Position numbers and translations under genes: made by a program
In this document: piece by piece, positions 62,648 through 64,000 of the stretch
Position numbering within the stretch: position 1 is the first letter of the stretch
Layout: the number at the start of each line of letters is the position of its first letter
Notes under the pieces: model-generated
Database searches by the model: none
Seen by the model: only the letters and a program-made list of their open reading frames with translations
Told to the model about the DNA's origin: nothing
Source of the DNA: JAEKNW01 sp963677815
Lineage (GTDB): Bacteria > Cloacimonadota > Cloacimonadia > Cloacimonadales > JAFGVF01
Reading direction: 5' to 3'
Length of the DNA: 64,000 nucleotides
Assembly (NCBI GenBank): GCA_963677815.1
Contig: OY782499.1
Location: 1,798,001-1,862,000, forward strand

Positions 62648-63274
62648 ATGAAAGTTATTGCAATAAATGGAAGTCCTAAAGCCAATGGTAATACCTACCA
62701 CGCAATTAAATTAGTCCTAGATGAGTTAAATGCTCAGAACATTGAAACAGAAATTATCCATATAGGAAAAGAAAAGATCAGTGGGTGTATGGGATGCGGA
62801 GCTTGTTATAAAACTAAAGATGATAAATGCATAATTAAAGATGACCAATTAAACGCTTGGATTGAGAAGTTAAAAGAAGCTGATGGTATCATCTTTGGCT
62901 CTCCTGTTTTCTATGCAGGTATGAATGGAACAATGAAATCATTCATGGACAGATTGTTCTATGTTGCAGGAGCGAATAGTATTTTCAGACATAAGGTTGG
63001 AGCTTCAGTTGTCGCTGTAAGAAGATCTGGAGGAATACCAACATTTAATCAGTTAAATATCTATATTACTTATGCTGAAATGGTTCTAGCAACTTCAAAT
63101 TATTGGAATGTTATACATGGAACAATGCCAGGTGATGCTGAAAAAGATGCGGAAGGACAACAAATTATGCAAGTTCTTGGAAAGAACATGGCTTGGTTGC
63201 TTAAATCACTTGAAGCTTCTAAAGTTCCAAAACCCGAGAAAGCTAAGAAAATAATGACTAATTTTGTAAGGTGA
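62648..63274 (+). CDS. NADPH-dependent FMN reductase / iron-sulfur flavoprotein-like
   Basis: A 208-residue flavodoxin-fold protein. FMN phosphate-binding loop AINGSPKANGNTYHA (about 5-19), a Cys-rich insert SGCMGCGACYKTKDDKC (about 47-63) like the cluster motif of iron-sulfur flavoproteins (Isf), and the second FMN motif GSPVFYAGMNGTMKSFMDR are all present. By family it transfers electrons between ferredoxin or NAD(P)H and small acceptors, perhaps in oxygen or quinone detoxification. The spacing of the four Cys supports an Fe-S cluster but does not prove it. It has its own promoter and terminator. Confidence 0.88.
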   Translation: MKVIAINGSPKANGNTYHAIKLVLDELNAQNIETEIIHIGKEKISGCMGCGACYKTKDDKCIIKDDQLNAWIEKLKEADGIIFGSPVFYAGMNGTMKSFMDRLFYVAGANSIFRHKVGASVVAVRRSGGIPTFNQLNIYITYAEMVLATSNYWNVIHGTMPGDAEKDAEGQQIMQVLGKNMAWLLKSLEASKVPKPEKAKKIMTNFVR

Positions 63275-63294
63275 TATAACTTACAAAAATAAAA

Positions 63295-63323
63295 AAAGCC
63301 CTGACTATCAGGGCTTTATTTTC
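63295..63323 (+). terminator. Rho-independent terminator after the flavoprotein gene
   Basis: AAAGCCCTGA (63295-63304) pairs perfectly with TCAGGGCTTT (63308-63317) around CTA, followed by ATTTTC. It lies 20 nt after the stop codon. The A tract before the stem allows use in the opposite direction too. Confidence 0.92.
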
Positions 63324-63464
63324 ATATAAACTATACTATTTTGATAATATAGCTTTTGTTGTTTGGGTTAAAGGATAAAAGCTATAGATTAGCTACTCCA
63401 ACTATGAAAAGTCTTGTGTTTGAAATTATCTAAGAAGTTAGAAACAATTCAGAATCAATTAACC

Positions 63465-63929
63465 TTATATGATTTTAAAAGAAAAGAAAACTAAAAAGAA
63501 TACAAACAAAAAGGTTAACCCTGAACTAAGAAAAAGCTTCTTATAATTTATAGGATGCGTTTGAAAAGCTCTGATCCCATGTAAAATTCCTGCTTGGAAT
63601 AGATACAAAGCGTAAGCTATCATCAATATTTGCCCAGTGTTACTTCCAACTAAATTTGCAAAAGAGAGAAAGGCAGCCAAAGAAAAAGCAAGGTTAGCGA
63701 AACCTACTTCAAATTGCCAGTCAGGTCTATCTGTTTCCCAACCTAATCTTTTAGCGTCAGCTTTATGGAAGATAACATGAGTGATGAAACTAAGAAGTCC
63801 GATAATTCCAACCATACCTGTGAGAGATATTTTTCTTGCTAGTGAAGGATTAGTAGACATATAGAAGAAGGTGAAGAAAACAGAGAAGAAAATTGTCAAA
63901 TAACGGGCTAGGATTAGAATTTTAATCAT
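63465..63929 (-). CDS. Small four-helix membrane protein (possibly DUF6790 family)
   Basis: A 154-residue protein with four hydrophobic segments at about 5-25, 33-52, 78-118 and 130-153, and a conserved-looking loop HKADAKRLGWETDRPDWQFE between helices 2 and 3. The pattern GWETDRPDWQFEVGFANLAF resembles small membrane proteins annotated DUF6790; I cannot confirm that. The start follows AGGAG, 5 nt before the ATG. It is a single gene, convergent with the flavoprotein gene. Function is unknown. Confidence 0.65.
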   Translation of the reverse strand: MIKILILARYLTIFFSVFFTFFYMSTNPSLARKISLTGMVGIIGLLSFITHVIFHKADAKRLGWETDRPDWQFEVGFANLAFSLAAFLSFANLVGSNTGQILMIAYALYLFQAGILHGIRAFQTHPINYKKLFLSSGLTFLFVFFLVFFSFKII

Positions 63930-64000
63930 GATTACTCCTAATTTATTGATATGTATAAATTAATAATCAAAAAATAAAGTGTCAACAAGAAAATTAATCT

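Overview
The window is a chromosomal segment of an AT-rich, anaerobic, Gram-negative-type bacterium. Three signs point to the Candidatus Cloacimonadota or a close relative in the FCB superphylum. Five proteins end in a YPNPFNPxTxISF-type tail (a FlgD-like, type-IX-style sorting domain). There is a PorV/PorQ-family outer membrane protein. The energy genes encode a trimeric electron-bifurcating [FeFe] hydrogenase. The phylum is an inference from content, not a measured placement.

Layout. 1-4.7 kb (minus): an operon of an AI-2E-family permease, radA, a PIN-PhoH ATPase and alr (cut by the window edge). 4.7-12.1 kb (minus): two long paralogous hybrid histidine kinases with PAS, PocR, GAF and receiver domains. 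12.5-19.0 kb (plus): a hydrogenase operon led by three small sensory or regulatory genes (thioredoxin-like [2Fe-2S] protein, PAS protein, SpoIIE-type phosphatase), then hydC, hydB, hydA and a strong terminator. 19.1-21.2 kb: a secreted protein gene between two direct copies of a 90-bp repeat. 21.4-25.2 kb: gltX, a GNAT acetyltransferase, holB, and an HU gene with its own promoter and terminator. 25.3-29.5 kb: a tightly packed operon (secreted protein, mtnA, sirtuin, L,D-transpeptidase-like protein lacking the catalytic Cys, small membrane protein). 29.4-31.3 kb (minus): uppP and holA. 31.3-39.0 kb (minus): a cell-surface cluster with a PorV-like protein, an M6 metalloprotease, three tandem paralogous membrane proteins and a divergent polysaccharide deacetylase. 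39.2-45.6 kb: tRNA-Leu(CAA), mfd, a membrane hybrid kinase with a degenerate ATPase site, and tmRNA.

45.6-54 kb looks like an accessory region. It holds a RAYT transposase with three REP-like palindromes (one inside its own gene), a broken S24-peptidase gene, a Ser/Thr-kinase-like protein, an orphan ORF and a PIN-like protein. Dispersed repeats and a lipoprotein follow. A three-gene operon then contains a CpeT/CpcT-family protein (unexpected outside phototrophs) and a DUF1573-rhodanese protein interrupted by an in-frame TGA at a conserved Cys position. 54-64 kb returns to secreted proteins (C10 peptidase, adhesin-like), a DUF1576 membrane protein with a small partner, a rhodanese, an iron-sulfur-flavoprotein-like reductase and a small membrane protein.

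The main candidates for something new are the TGA-containing DUF1573-rhodanese gene with its CpeT neighbour, and the S24 / kinase / orphan / PIN-like module. Several promoters pair a TTGACA -35 with a TAnnTTTG -10 like that of Bacteroidetes.
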